Notes: generated by a model not told the origin, from the letters alone. A DNA stretch of 33,038 nt from Sphaerisporangium sp. (GCA_025964675.1 JAOPYI010000068.1:1-33038); one strand, 5' to 3'. Positions 23,931-32,784 are shown, counted from the first letter of the stretch. Numbers and translations: made by a program.

Positions 23931-25196
23931 TCATGATTGGGCGCTCTGCACGGAGGGCTGCTGCACAGGTGTCAGCCGCAGCCGGCGCAACAAGGGGAGG
24001 AGCAGTAGGGCCGGGAGCAGGCTCATCGCGCCGCCTACCAGGAAGCCGGCGCGTGCGCCGCCCACCGCACAGACCAGGCCGAGCAACGGCGCGCCGATGG
24101 GGGTGCTGCCGAGGGAGAGCAGCCCGTGGATGGCCATGACCCTGCCGTGCATCGACGGCTCACTCTTCATCTGCAGCAGGGTTCGCGCCAGCGTGTTGAA
24201 GACGATGCTGGCGCCGCCGACGAGCACCATCAGCGCCAGCGCGACCGCCATCGTCGGTGACCCGGCCGAGGCTAGATTGACCACGCCGAAGACGATGCAG
24301 GTGACGAATAGGCCCCAGGACGTGGCCCGGGTGGCCGCGGCGCTACTCAGCGCGCCGATCACGGCGCCGAGACCGAGCATGGCGGTGAGCCACCCGTACG
24401 CCTCCGGGCCACCGTGGAAGGTCTCCACCGCAAGGAGCGGCAGCACGACCCTGAAGTTCTGCCCGAAGACCGAGACGAAGGCAACGAGGACCATGGCCAT
24501 CCGAAGCTCGCGGTGCGTCCACACGTACCGCAACCCGGCCCGCGCCTGACCCCGAGACCGGGTCACGGCCTTACTGGAGTGCAGGGTGGCAGGGTCGATC
24601 AGCAGTAGTCCGCTGAGCACCGCGGCGAACGACACCGCGTTCACCACGAACGTCACGCCCACGCCGGCCGAGGCGATGACGGCGCCGGCCACGGCCGGCC
24701 CCACCAGACGTCCCACGTTGTGCACCGTGCTGTTGAGGGCGAGCGCGTTGACGATGTCGTCGGGCCCCACCAGCTCAGAGACGAAGGCTTGGCGGGCCGG
24801 TACGTCGAACACGGTCACGACGCCGAGAAGGAAAGCCATGACGTAGACCAACGTCAGGTTGACGACCCCGGTGAGCGTGGTCACGGCCAGAATCCCGGCG
24901 AGCACGGCCTGGGCCAGCTGGGTCGTCATGATGAGCCGCCGCTTGTCCACTCGGTCCACCACGACGCCGCCCCAGACCCCGCCGAACAGGACGGGAAGGA
25001 ACTGCGCCGCCATCGACATCCCGAGGGCCACGGTGCTGTGGGTGAGCTGGAAGACGAGCCAGTCCTGGCCCACCCGCTGCATCCAGGTGCCGATCACCGA
25101 CACGGCGTGCCCGGCAAAGTAACGACGGTAGTTGGGCACGCGTAGGGATCTGAACATCCTCCGCCCGACGGTGCCTCCCCAACCAAACGTCACCAT
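23931..25196 (-). CDS. Major facilitator superfamily transporter (MFS_3/EntS-like)
   Basis: The 421-residue protein has about 10-12 helices and the signatures of the drug/siderophore efflux MFS_3 group: FRSLRVPNYRRYFAGHAVSVIGTWMQRVGQDWLVF at the N-terminus, the loop 2-3 motif VVDRVDKRRL and DVPARQAFVSELVG. It lies at the end of the leftward decarboxylase cluster after a 79-base gap, so it may be co-transcribed and export a product or toxic intermediate. Start is uncertain: ATG 25196 keeps the N-terminal extension, ATG 25157 begins exactly at MFRSLRVPNY but has its GGAGG directly adjacent. Substrate unknown. Confidence 0.9.
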   Translation of the reverse strand: MVTFGWGGTVGRRMFRSLRVPNYRRYFAGHAVSVIGTWMQRVGQDWLVFQLTHSTVALGMSMAAQFLPVLFGGVWGGVVVDRVDKRRLIMTTQLAQAVLAGILAVTTLTGVVNLTLVYVMAFLLGVVTVFDVPARQAFVSELVGPDDIVNALALNSTVHNVGRLVGPAVAGAVIASAGVGVTFVVNAVSFAAVLSGLLLIDPATLHSSKAVTRSRGQARAGLRYVWTHRELRMAMVLVAFVSVFGQNFRVVLPLLAVETFHGGPEAYGWLTAMLGLGAVIGALSSAAATRATSWGLFVTCIVFGVVNLASAGSPTMAVALALMVLVGGASIVFNTLARTLLQMKSEPSMHGRVMAIHGLLSLGSTPIGAPLLGLVCAVGGARAGFLVGGAMSLLPALLLLPLLRRLRLTPVQQPSVQSAQS

Positions 25197-25275
25197 GCCG
25201 GTCCGGTGTCCGCCACCGGCAGCCGGGCTGACGGATGGGGTAGGTGTCCGCCTCCGGTTGGCGCGGCGGTCCGCA

Positions 25276-26157
25276 CTACAGGCCCTCTAAGTTGCGGACG
25301 AGGTCATCCATACTGCGGTCCACTCCGGCGCCGTCGAGCCAGGCACTCTTTTCAATCTTGATCTGCTTGATCAGCTCACGGATCGAGCCGGCCGCGGCCA
25401 TCGGCAGGCCCTGCTCGTCGGCGCACTCCATCAGGATGGCCATGTCCTTCTCCGCCCACGGCATCGGGCGGGCCCGCTCCCAGGTCTCCAGGGCCCAGTT
25501 GGCGCCACTGCTCTTGAGCAGCGCCTCACGGAGGGCGCCGAGGTCGACATCCATCCGGGCGGCGAGTCGCAGGCCCTCATAGTTACCGACCACGTTGAGC
25601 CAGAGCAGGTAGTTGTTGATCATCTTGGCGACCTGCCCGGCGCCGAGGGGGCCGAGGTGATGCACGTCCGACCCGATGCTTCCGAGCAGCGGGCGCAACC
25701 GCTCGAATACCTCGAGCCGGCCTCCGCCTAGAATGAGCAGCGTCCCGTCGACGGCCGCTCCCTCGCCGCGACACAGGGCCGTGTCCAGAACCTCGACGCC
25801 GTGTCGCTCGGCGGCGCGCCCGATGGCACGTGAGGTTGCGGGCGAGACGGTGCTGCCGATCAGGATCGTGTGACCGGGGCGGGCGCCGGCCAGCAGGCCA
25901 TGCACGCCGTCGACGACGACTTGGCGCGCCTCGTCGTCGAACCCGACCAGTACGAGGCTGACATCGGTGCCGGCGGCGACCTCGCGGGGGCAAGCCACGA
26001 CCCCGATGCCGCTCGCTGCGGCGGCCTCCCGGGCGTCCTCGCGGACGTCATGGGCGACCACGGTGTAGCCGGCGGATCGGAACCGTCGGGCGATGGGGTG
26101 ACCCATCTTGCCAAGACCGATAACCCCGACGGAATAGTCCTTGGCCTCGTTGCTCAC
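25276..26157 (-). CDS. Beta-hydroxyacid dehydrogenase (3-hydroxyisobutyrate dehydrogenase family)
   Basis: The 293-residue enzyme has the N-terminal GVIGLGKMGHPIA (11-23) NAD(P)-binding motif and the catalytic lysine K178 in GAGQVAKMINN with N182. The family's substrate loop, normally DAPVSGG, is here LDTALCRGEGAAVDGTL, which is divergent and suggests an unusual substrate. Relatives include tartronate semialdehyde reductase and 3-hydroxyisobutyrate dehydrogenase. GTG 26157 has AGGAGAGGAACC just upstream. It follows the ThDP gene after 57 bases. A plausible role is reducing the aldehyde or semialdehyde made by the ThDP enzyme; this is inference. Confidence 0.9.
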   Translation of the reverse strand: MSNEAKDYSVGVIGLGKMGHPIARRFRSAGYTVVAHDVREDAREAAAASGIGVVACPREVAAGTDVSLVLVGFDDEARQVVVDGVHGLLAGARPGHTILIGSTVSPATSRAIGRAAERHGVEVLDTALCRGEGAAVDGTLLILGGGRLEVFERLRPLLGSIGSDVHHLGPLGAGQVAKMINNYLLWLNVVGNYEGLRLAARMDVDLGALREALLKSSGANWALETWERARPMPWAEKDMAILMECADEQGLPMAAAGSIRELIKQIKIEKSAWLDGAGVDRSMDDLVRNLEGL

Positions 26158-26214
26158 GGTTCCTCTCCTCTGCGTGTCTGATCAAGGTGCGGGCCGGCGG
26201 AACGGCCGGAGCCG

Positions 26215-27972
26215 TCAGTCGTCGGGGCGGCACACGATGTCGACCAGGGCGGGCTGCCCGGTTGACATGACGATCTCCGCGGCCCGTCGCACTGAGGGCA
26301 CCACCTGCTCCGCACGGTTCACCGGGCCGGTCGCGTACCAGCCGAACGACCGCGCCAGAGTGGCGAAGTCCGGCGGCGGGTCGTCGAGCACAATGCCGGC
26401 CCCGGCGTTCGCCAGGGGGGTGCCTCGCGTCTTCGCGATGTGCTTCTGGTGGATCCAGTCGTTGTTGTAGGCCCGGTTGTTCACCATCACGACCAGCATC
26501 GGAATGCGGTGGCGGCTCGCGACCCAGAGCGCGCTGGCGTCGAACATCAGGTCGCCGTCGGGCTGCAGGTCGACCACGAGCCGGCCGGTGCCGCGGTGCG
26601 CCAGCGCCACGCCCAGCGAGATGCCGATCTGCGTCGCGGTTCCGAGGCTCCGGCCCGGGTGACGGTACGGCGCGTCGAAGTCCCAGAGCCGGGTGGCCCA
26701 CCCGTTGCCGGTGCCGGCGGTGAGCACCCAGTCGTGCCCGGCGATGGCGTCACCGACCTCGGAGACCAGGCGCGCGGTCGACATCGGACCGGAGCCGCTG
26801 TCGACCCGCGCCCGGTCCCGCCACTCGCGCCGGGCCTGCTCGTGTAGAGCCGCCAGGCTCTGCCGCCGTGTCTCGCGGGACGCGAGGCGATCGGGCTGGC
26901 CGGCCACCAGGTCGCGGCACCGATCGAGGAGCATCGGCATCGCGACCGAGGTGTCCGCGACGACCCGCTCGTCGGCCGCGAACCAACTGCCGTAGTCGGC
27001 CGACCAGGACGAGATGCCGAGGTCGCCGAAGCCCAGGTCCAGCATCTTCGCGCCGGGCGCGATCCGCGGTTGCTCGCCGCGCGCCTCCTTGGTCAGCAGC
27101 TGCGTGTGCTGCCCGATGTCCTTCACGTCGAGCGTCAGCACCGCATCGGCCTCGGACAGCGCGTCCGTGCCGGTGACGTTGAGCGGGTGGCCGGTCGGAA
27201 AGTTGAGCCGGATGTTGGTGTCGATCACGCCGGCGCCGAGCAGCTCGGCCAGCTCGATGACCAGCGGCCACATCGCCGGGTCACGGCCGATGGATCCGGT
27301 CACCAGTACGGGCCGCTGCGCCGCGCAGAGCGTCGCCGCCAGATGCGCCAGGGCCGCGGGATCCGGCCCGAGCCGGGACGGCGCCGGATCTGCGGTCGGC
27401 ATCGGCACCGGGGTGTCCAGGACCTGCTCCTGCAGATCCGCGTCGAGCGCGACGTAGACGGGTCCCTGCGGTTCGCTGGTGGCGATCCGGTGGGCGCGGG
27501 CGAGGGACTCGGGGATGGCCTCTATCGAGAACGGGTGATCGTCCCACTTGGTGAAGTCCCGTACGGCGTTGTTCTGCACGTTCGCGGTGTGGATCCAGTC
27601 GATCCAGGGTCGGCGCCGCGCGGCGTCCATCGGCCCGGCGCCGCCCAGGATGAGCATCGGTGCCCGGTCGATGTAGGCGTAGTAGACGCCCATGGTGCCG
27701 TGCAGCAGACCGACCAGATCGTGGAGGATGACCCCCATGGAACGGCCGCTGGCCTTCGCGTAGCCATGGGCGATGCCGAGCGCGACCTTCTCGTGCGGCA
27801 CCTCGAGGATCTGGGGACGGCCCTCGCCGTAGTTGACGAGCGAGTCGTGGAGCCCCCGGAAAGAAGCGCCTGGGTTGAGCGCGACGTACTCGATTCCCTG
27901 TGCCTGCAGCATGTCGACGACGACGTCCGAGCCGTAGCGGGTACCAGCTGTCGGTGTGGGTTCAGAACTCAT
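26215..27972 (-). CDS. ThDP-dependent decarboxylase/carboligase-like enzyme
   Basis: The 585-residue protein has the three-domain acetolactate synthase-like fold. Catalytic glutamate E61 lies in VPHEKVALGIAHGYAKASG (59-76), which activates the cofactor. The mid-domain spans about 190-340, and the ThDP motif begins at QPDGDLMFDAS (470-480, with D474), 25 residues before NNRAYNN (498-504). N-terminal ALNPGASFRGLHDSLV and HDLVGLLHGTMGVYYAYIDRAP are typical of a large, poorly characterised subgroup associated with ABC genes. The glutamate rules out glyoxylate carboligase, which has a hydrophobic residue there. ATG 27972 is preceded by GGGAGGAA; the permease stop is one base away. It probably decarboxylates a 2-oxo acid; the substrate is unknown. 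Confidence 0.9.
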   Translation of the reverse strand: MSSEPTPTAGTRYGSDVVVDMLQAQGIEYVALNPGASFRGLHDSLVNYGEGRPQILEVPHEKVALGIAHGYAKASGRSMGVILHDLVGLLHGTMGVYYAYIDRAPMLILGGAGPMDAARRRPWIDWIHTANVQNNAVRDFTKWDDHPFSIEAIPESLARAHRIATSEPQGPVYVALDADLQEQVLDTPVPMPTADPAPSRLGPDPAALAHLAATLCAAQRPVLVTGSIGRDPAMWPLVIELAELLGAGVIDTNIRLNFPTGHPLNVTGTDALSEADAVLTLDVKDIGQHTQLLTKEARGEQPRIAPGAKMLDLGFGDLGISSWSADYGSWFAADERVVADTSVAMPMLLDRCRDLVAGQPDRLASRETRRQSLAALHEQARREWRDRARVDSGSGPMSTARLVSEVGDAIAGHDWVLTAGTGNGWATRLWDFDAPYRHPGRSLGTATQIGISLGVALAHRGTGRLVVDLQPDGDLMFDASALWVASRHRIPMLVVMVNNRAYNNDWIHQKHIAKTRGTPLANAGAGIVLDDPPPDFATLARSFGWYATGPVNRAEQVVPSVRRAAEIVMSTGQPALVDIVCRPDD

Positions 27973-27973
27973 T

Positions 27974-29740
27974 TCATTTCCTCCCACCGTCGAGGACGCC
28001 GAGCCGCTTGAGCACGTAAACGAAGGCGAGGAGGACCACGATCATCATCACGCTCGCGGCGGAAAGCAGCCCGAGTTCGCCGTTCTGCCAATAGTCGAAG
28101 ATGAGGATGGAGAACAACCGGGTGTCGACCGTGTAGAGCATGATGCTGCCCGACAGTTCGCGTACGGAGAGCAGCGCGGAGTACAGGAACCCGCCGAAGA
28201 GCGTCGGCAGCACCAGCGGAAGGTTGATCTTCCACATCCGTCGCAGCCATCCCGCACCGCTGATCGCCGCCGCCTCCTCCAACTCGGCGTCGACCTGCAC
28301 GAGCCCGGCTGAGGCCGTGCGCATGCCGTATGGCAGGAACCGGGTGACGTGCAGCATGATCAGGATGCTCATCGTGCCGTAGAGCCCCACCGGGAGGTTG
28401 AGGGCCACGGTCAGGAACGCCATGCCCATGACGATGCCGGGGAGGACGAGCGGGACCGACGCGATCGAGTCGAGGATCCACATGCCGCGCAGCTTCGACC
28501 GGACGGTAAGCCAGGCGAGCACCAGGGCGATCAGGCTGACGATCACCGCGCTGGACAGCCCGAGGACCGCGGTGTTCGTCACCGCCGTTACGAAGTCCGG
28601 ACGCGACAAGATCCTCGTGAAGTTCTGCAGACCGATTTTGCCGAACGCCTCCGCCGACGGTGCGGCGAAAGACGGCAGCAGCGAGGTCCACACAAGGACA
28701 GCGATCGGCAGGACCACGACGACGCAGGCGTACGCCAGCACGCCGCCGGTGACCGCCCAGCGCCAGCGCCCGAGGTCGAGCCGGGTGTTGCTGGACCCCT
28801 TGCCGCTGATCGTCGCGTACTGGCCGCCGCGCCGGAGCACCCGCCCGTAGAGGTAGACGCCGACCGACGTGATGACGATCAGGATTGTGCTGTAGGCCGA
28901 CGCCAGGCCGAACTTCGGCGGCGAGTCCTTGATCGCGAGGTAGATCGTGGACGTGAACACCGGGATCCGCGCCGGCACGCCGATGAGGGCCGGGGTCTCG
29001 AAGCTCTCGATGGTCCGCACCAAGACGAGCAGCAGGACGCCGAGCAGCGTCGGGGCGCCCAGCGGCGCCGTGATCCGGCGTAGGGTACGGCGCACTCCGG
29101 CTCCGGCCACCCTTGCGGCCTCTTCCAGCGAGCTGTCCACCGACCGCAGGTAGCCGGCGATCATGAGATACGCCAGCGGTGATGCCTGCGCCCCTTCGAC
29201 GAGGATCATGCCGGGCAGCGAGTAGATGTTGAGGACGTTGTCCACCGGCAGGAACTGCGAGGCGAGCTGGTTGACCAGGCCGGTGTCCGGCGTGAACATC
29301 AGCAGGCCGCTGAGGGTGAACAGGACACCGGGGATGGCCAGCGGCATCAGGCCGATCGTCAGCAGCCAGGACCGGAGAGGTGCGTTGGTGCGTTCTCCCA
29401 CCCAGGCCAGGGCACCGCCGATCGACACCGACACCAGGCAGACGCCCACGGCGTAGACCACGGAGTTGATCAACAGCTGAGGGAGGCGGTTGTTGCCGAG
29501 CACTTGCCGGTAGTTGTCGAGTGTCGCTCCGCCGCTCTCCAACATGCCGGGCTGGAAGCTGGTCCACAGCAGGTAGACCAGCGGCGTGACCAGCAGCAGG
29601 ATGAGGACGGCGCCGCTGATCCAGCTGAGCGACACTCCCGCGAAGGCACGGGCCCTTCGGTCTCCGGTGTTCAGAGGGGCCGGCGCCCCGCCCTCGGGCG
29701 GGGCGCCGGTCTTGCCTGGGTCGACGATCGTTCCGCTCAT
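27974..29740 (-). CDS. Fused double ABC permease (FbpB/AEP-type)
   Basis: The 588-residue protein contains two permease domains in tandem, each with six helices and its own EAA loop: LEEAARVAGAGVRRTLRRI in the first half and LEEAAAISGAGWLRRMWKI in the second. Such fused permeases serve iron(III), thiamine, and 2-aminoethylphosphonate or other organic-anion uptake (FbpB, ThiP and AEP types). ATG 29740 overlaps the binding-protein stop as ATGA. It joins the binding protein and ATPase to form a complete importer. Its cargo is not deducible from sequence, but context with a ThDP enzyme favours an organic acid. Confidence 0.93.
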   Translation of the reverse strand: MSGTIVDPGKTGAPPEGGAPAPLNTGDRRARAFAGVSLSWISGAVLILLLVTPLVYLLWTSFQPGMLESGGATLDNYRQVLGNNRLPQLLINSVVYAVGVCLVSVSIGGALAWVGERTNAPLRSWLLTIGLMPLAIPGVLFTLSGLLMFTPDTGLVNQLASQFLPVDNVLNIYSLPGMILVEGAQASPLAYLMIAGYLRSVDSSLEEAARVAGAGVRRTLRRITAPLGAPTLLGVLLLVLVRTIESFETPALIGVPARIPVFTSTIYLAIKDSPPKFGLASAYSTILIVITSVGVYLYGRVLRRGGQYATISGKGSSNTRLDLGRWRWAVTGGVLAYACVVVVLPIAVLVWTSLLPSFAAPSAEAFGKIGLQNFTRILSRPDFVTAVTNTAVLGLSSAVIVSLIALVLAWLTVRSKLRGMWILDSIASVPLVLPGIVMGMAFLTVALNLPVGLYGTMSILIMLHVTRFLPYGMRTASAGLVQVDAELEEAAAISGAGWLRRMWKINLPLVLPTLFGGFLYSALLSVRELSGSIMLYTVDTRLFSILIFDYWQNGELGLLSAASVMMIVVLLAFVYVLKRLGVLDGGRK

Positions 29741-30750
29741 CCGGCCGAGAACACTTCCTTGAACAGCTTGGCCGCCTTCTGCTGGTCGTCCACGGTGGTC
29801 GGAGCCAGGATCAGCAGGTTAGGCTGGCCCAGCGCCTCAGCGCTGCCCGCGTCGCCGATGCGGCTGAAGCCGAGTTGGGCGTCGGTGGCGATGCCGGCCG
29901 GGCTGTACAACCACTTGAGGAAGACCGTGGTGGCGTTCGGGTGCGGAGCCTTCTTGAAGGTCGCGAGCCAGTCGATGTTGAGCAGCGGCGGCTGCCAGCC
30001 GAAGCCATCGATGGGCAGGCCCTTCTTCTGCCGGTTGGTGATGTGATACGAGAGCGTCATCATCGAGGCGCGGATCTGCCCGATGGCGACCAGCTCGGCC
30101 TGCGCACCGCTGCCCTCGCTACGGAGCTGCGGCTTCTGGGCCGCGATCGCCTTGAAGAAGTCGCGGGCTCCCTGCTCACCCTTTGACGCGTACACGTCGT
30201 AGGCCCACTCGATGTCATCGGAGCCGAGAACGAACTTGCCGTTCCAGTAGGGCTTCAAGAAGTCGTCGAAGCTCTTCGGACGGTCCGCCTCCGGGACGAG
30301 CTTGGTGTTGTAGGGGGTGACGTAACGGAAATACCTGGTGCCGGCGTACGTTCCGCTGGGAGACTTGCCCGAGGCAGGCAGGGTGGCGAGCACCGAGTCG
30401 GGAAGCTTCCCGAGGAGCCCGGCCTGCTCGAGCTGCGTTACCGCCAGCGCGCTGACCTCCGTCACGTCGGCCGCCTGCTTACCGGACTGGCCTTCGGTCA
30501 GCAGGCGGGCGAGGGTGTCACCGGTCGAGGCGCGGATGACCTTCAGCTCATAGCCAGGATTCGCGGCCTCGAACGCCTTCTTGAGCGGCGGCAGACCCTC
30601 CTCAGGGCGGGTGGAGTAGTAGACGATAACCTTGTCCTCGGCTCCGGCACTGGATGCGGAGCCTCCGCCGCAGGCGCTTACGGCAAGTGCGATCAGGGCG
30701 AGCCCCGTACATGCCACCTTTGTGCGATGCCTCAAATAGCGAGTGGTCAC
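29737..30750 (-). CDS. Lipoprotein ABC binding protein (Fbp/AEP-like)
   Basis: The 337-residue protein starts at GTG 30750 with AAAGGAA about seven bases upstream. A basic N-terminus and hydrophobic helix end in lipobox LAVSAC with C27. The mature part has the periplasmic-binding family pattern KVIVYYSTRPEEGLPPLKKAFEAANPG, LLTEGQSGKQAADVTEVSALA and PNATTVFLKWLYSPAG, as in iron(III) and phosphonate binding proteins. It lacks the conserved tyrosine pair typical of true FbpA iron proteins as far as I can see, which favours an anion ligand. It lies between the ATPase and fused permease in one operon. Confidence 0.9.
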   Translation of the reverse strand: MTTRYLRHRTKVACTGLALIALAVSACGGGSASSAGAEDKVIVYYSTRPEEGLPPLKKAFEAANPGYELKVIRASTGDTLARLLTEGQSGKQAADVTEVSALAVTQLEQAGLLGKLPDSVLATLPASGKSPSGTYAGTRYFRYVTPYNTKLVPEADRPKSFDDFLKPYWNGKFVLGSDDIEWAYDVYASKGEQGARDFFKAIAAQKPQLRSEGSGAQAELVAIGQIRASMMTLSYHITNRQKKGLPIDGFGWQPPLLNIDWLATFKKAPHPNATTVFLKWLYSPAGIATDAQLGFSRIGDAGSAEALGQPNLLILAPTTVDDQQKAAKLFKEVFSAG

Positions 30751-30804
30751 AACAACGTTCCTTTCATGGGTGCGCCACAAGATGGCGTGGCTCACCCGAT
30801 GCGG

Positions 30805-32007
30805 TCATGCTGGCCGCAACTCCGGGTCGATGTCGTCATCGAAGTCGTCCAGGGTGGCGCCGGTCGAAGGCGCCTCCAGGTCGTCATCCGAAGGAAGGAC
30901 GCGGACATGCTGCGGGGGGATGGTGACGCGTACCTTGTCACCCCGCCTGAACTCCAGGGAGGGGTGTACGTGCGCTCGCAGGGTCACACCGTCCACGTCG
31001 ACCTCGACGTGGAGGTACTGGCCATAGAACACCGAGCGGATGATCGTCGCCTTCAGCACGTTCTCCTGGCTGTCGTCTTCGTTGCCCGTGTGCGCCTCGG
31101 GCTGCACGAAGACCTGCTCGGGCCGGAAGACGATCTGCCGGGTTCCGACCCCATCCCACAGGGTCTTCGCTCCGGCAGTGAGACGGCCGATCGGAGTGTC
31201 GAATACGGTGTTACCCTCGGCGACCGGAGCCGGCTGCACCGGCTGCGCCTGCAGGGAGTTGATGCTGCCGACGAACCTGGCGACGAAGCTGGTCGCCGGC
31301 TCGTTGTAGATCTCGCGGGGTGTTCCCACTTGCTCCACAAGACCGTTGCGCATCACCGCGACCAGATTGGACATCGACAGCGCCTCGGCCTGGTCGTGCG
31401 TAACGTACAGCACGGACAGCTTGAGGCGCCGCTGTAGCGATCGGATCTCCATCCGCATGTCGTCGCGAAGACCCGCGTCCAAGTTCGACAGCGGTTCGTC
31501 CAGCAGAAGCACTGAGGGATTGGTGATCAGCGCCCTGGCCAGCGCCAGCCGCTGCTTCTGCCCCCCGGACAGCTGGTTCGCCGGCCGGCTGCCGAGCCCA
31601 CCTAGCTTCACCGCCTCGAGCGTGCGAACCACGCTCTCGGCGATCTCCGCGGACGACGGGCGACGGCTCCGCGGCAGCGAATCGAGCGGGAACGAGATGT
31701 TCTGCGCACAGGTCATGTGCGGCCAGATCGCGTAGCTCTGGAAAACCATCGCGAGGTTGCGCCGCTCCGGTGGCACGTACGTCCGCTTCGTCGCGGAGAA
31801 GACCGTCTGGCCCGCGATCCGGATCTCCCCGTGATCGGGACGCTCAAGCCCGGCCACCGAGCGCAACGTCGTGGTCTTTCCGCAACCACTCGGCCCTAAC
31901 AGGGTGAAGAACTTCGCATCCGGCACCGTCAGGTCGATACCGCGAAGCGCCTCGACGACCTCACCTCGTGCGGTGAACGACCTGCGCAGCTGGTGAATTT
32001 CGATCAT
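30805..32007 (-). CDS. ABC transporter ATPase (PotA/FbpC-like)
   Basis: The 400-residue protein has Walker A GPSGCGKTT (38-46), Q-loop Q90, signature LSGGQKQR (146-153), Walker B LLLDEP (167-172) and the switch histidine in YVTHDQAEAL. A C-terminal TOBE/regulatory region (about 240-370) completes the CUT1/iron class. ATG 32007 has GAGGT six bases upstream. It energises the adjacent fused permease. A 54-base gap separates it from the binding protein gene, and 186 bases from the cupin gene. The end is acidic (TLDDFDDDIDPELRPA), which is unusual for the class and of unknown meaning. Confidence 0.94.
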   Translation of the reverse strand: MIEIHQLRRSFTARGEVVEALRGIDLTVPDAKFFTLLGPSGCGKTTTLRSVAGLERPDHGEIRIAGQTVFSATKRTYVPPERRNLAMVFQSYAIWPHMTCAQNISFPLDSLPRSRRPSSAEIAESVVRTLEAVKLGGLGSRPANQLSGGQKQRLALARALITNPSVLLLDEPLSNLDAGLRDDMRMEIRSLQRRLKLSVLYVTHDQAEALSMSNLVAVMRNGLVEQVGTPREIYNEPATSFVARFVGSINSLQAQPVQPAPVAEGNTVFDTPIGRLTAGAKTLWDGVGTRQIVFRPEQVFVQPEAHTGNEDDSQENVLKATIIRSVFYGQYLHVEVDVDGVTLRAHVHPSLEFRRGDKVRVTIPPQHVRVLPSDDDLEAPSTGATLDDFDDDIDPELRPA

Positions 32008-32173
32008 CGACTACCTCGCCAACTCCGGCTTGCTGGGGTGCGTTATCGGCCGGCGGTGGGCCTGGCCCGCGATTGATCTTCAGACGCTACCGACCAAGGC
32101 GGAGCCGTCTCATCTATGGTTCTGCTGAACAACCGCGCGCCCCCGGGGGCGGGGGACTGGCGAAAGTACCGGA

Positions 32174-32194
32174 ACCGGTCCGTGGGGGACCGGT
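32174..32194 (-). terminator. Strong hairpin at the end of the cupin gene
   Basis: ACCGGTCC and GGACCGGT form a perfect 8-base stem with a GTGGG loop, and the stem abuts the cupin stop codon (32194-32196). It lacks a U-tract. It may attenuate or terminate transcription between the cupin and the transporter genes, setting different levels for the two. Confidence 0.6.
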
Positions 32195-32712
32195 CAGTCC
32201 GAAGTGGAGCCTTCGGGGAAGCGCTCGATCTGGTGCAGACCCAGGGCCTTGATCGCGAAGGTGTCCTGCACCGCGAGGTAGCGGCAGGTCTCAGTCTCGC
32301 TGTCGTTGAAGTGCTGGTGCCACATCCACACCGGGAAGCTGAAGAGGTCCCCCTCCTCCCACTCGATGCGCTCGGGATTCGTGCCGTCCCAGCTGACGAT
32401 GGTGTGACCGGAGCCGCTCACGATGTAGATGACCGCCTCGGTGGTGTGGCGGTGGTTGACGGACTCACCGAGCGGCGGGAGCTCACTGACATGCGGCTGG
32501 AGTCTGATGTCGTTGCCGAGCCGGTAGAAGCGCGCCTTGGTGTTCCGGTACTCACGAGCGGTCAGCTCGGTGGTCTTGAGGTTCTTGATCAGCACCGCCT
32601 CGGTGGGCGGGTTCTTGCGGTTCCATACTTCACGCGGCCCCATCTCGCTGTTGGCCGTCTCGCTGAGCGGCTGCTCCTTGGATTCGAGGGATTGCAAGCT
32701 ATCGGTCGTCAT
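32194..32712 (-). CDS. Cupin-domain protein
   Basis: The 172-residue protein has both cupin motifs: NHRHTTEAVIYIVSGSG (86-102) with metal ligands H87, H89 and E92, and GDLFSFPVWMWHQHFN (121-136), where H132 or H134 is the fourth ligand. A conserved N-terminal segment (ENR-like, WNRKNPP) precedes the barrel, as in gentisate dioxygenase-like and ureidoglycine-type cupins, but no close family was recognised. ATG 32712 has TAGGAG eight bases upstream. It is the first gene of the leftward cluster and lies just behind its regulated promoter. A metal-dependent dioxygenase or isomerase is plausible; a regulatory or binding role cannot be excluded. Confidence 0.88.
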   Translation of the reverse strand: MTTDSLQSLESKEQPLSETANSEMGPREVWNRKNPPTEAVLIKNLKTTELTAREYRNTKARFYRLGNDIRLQPHVSELPPLGESVNHRHTTEAVIYIVSGSGHTIVSWDGTNPERIEWEEGDLFSFPVWMWHQHFNDSETETCRYLAVQDTFAIKALGLHQIERFPEGSTSD

Positions 32713-32755
32713 TCCGGGTTCTCCTATCAGATGCTTCGTCGTAACGGTTGGCTAG

Positions 32756-32784
32756 AAGATACTGGATCCAATCTTTGGATTCAA
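32756..32784 (-). promoter_or_regulatory. Promoter with tandem TGGATYCAA operator for the cupin/transport cluster
   Basis: On the minus strand TTGAAT (32784-32779) and TATCTT (32761-32756) are exactly 17 bases apart. Between and over them, TGGATCCAA (32763-32771) and TGGATTCAA (32776-32784) repeat at 13-bp spacing, and ATCCAA-TCT-TTGGAT (32766-32780) is a perfect dyad. Short TTGGATCCAA-like palindromes are typical of GntR/FCD operators. A bound protein would sit inside the promoter. No regulator gene is adjacent in the window. Confidence 0.6.

Noticed and set aside
26215-27972. Glyoxylate carboligase
   Set aside because: The catalytic glutamate is present at residue 61; glyoxylate carboligase lacks it. 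No hydroxypyruvate isomerase is nearby.
28349-29083. Long plus-strand frame within the fused permease gene
   Set aside because: It is an antisense shadow rich in charged residues, with no ribosome binding site or recognisable domain.
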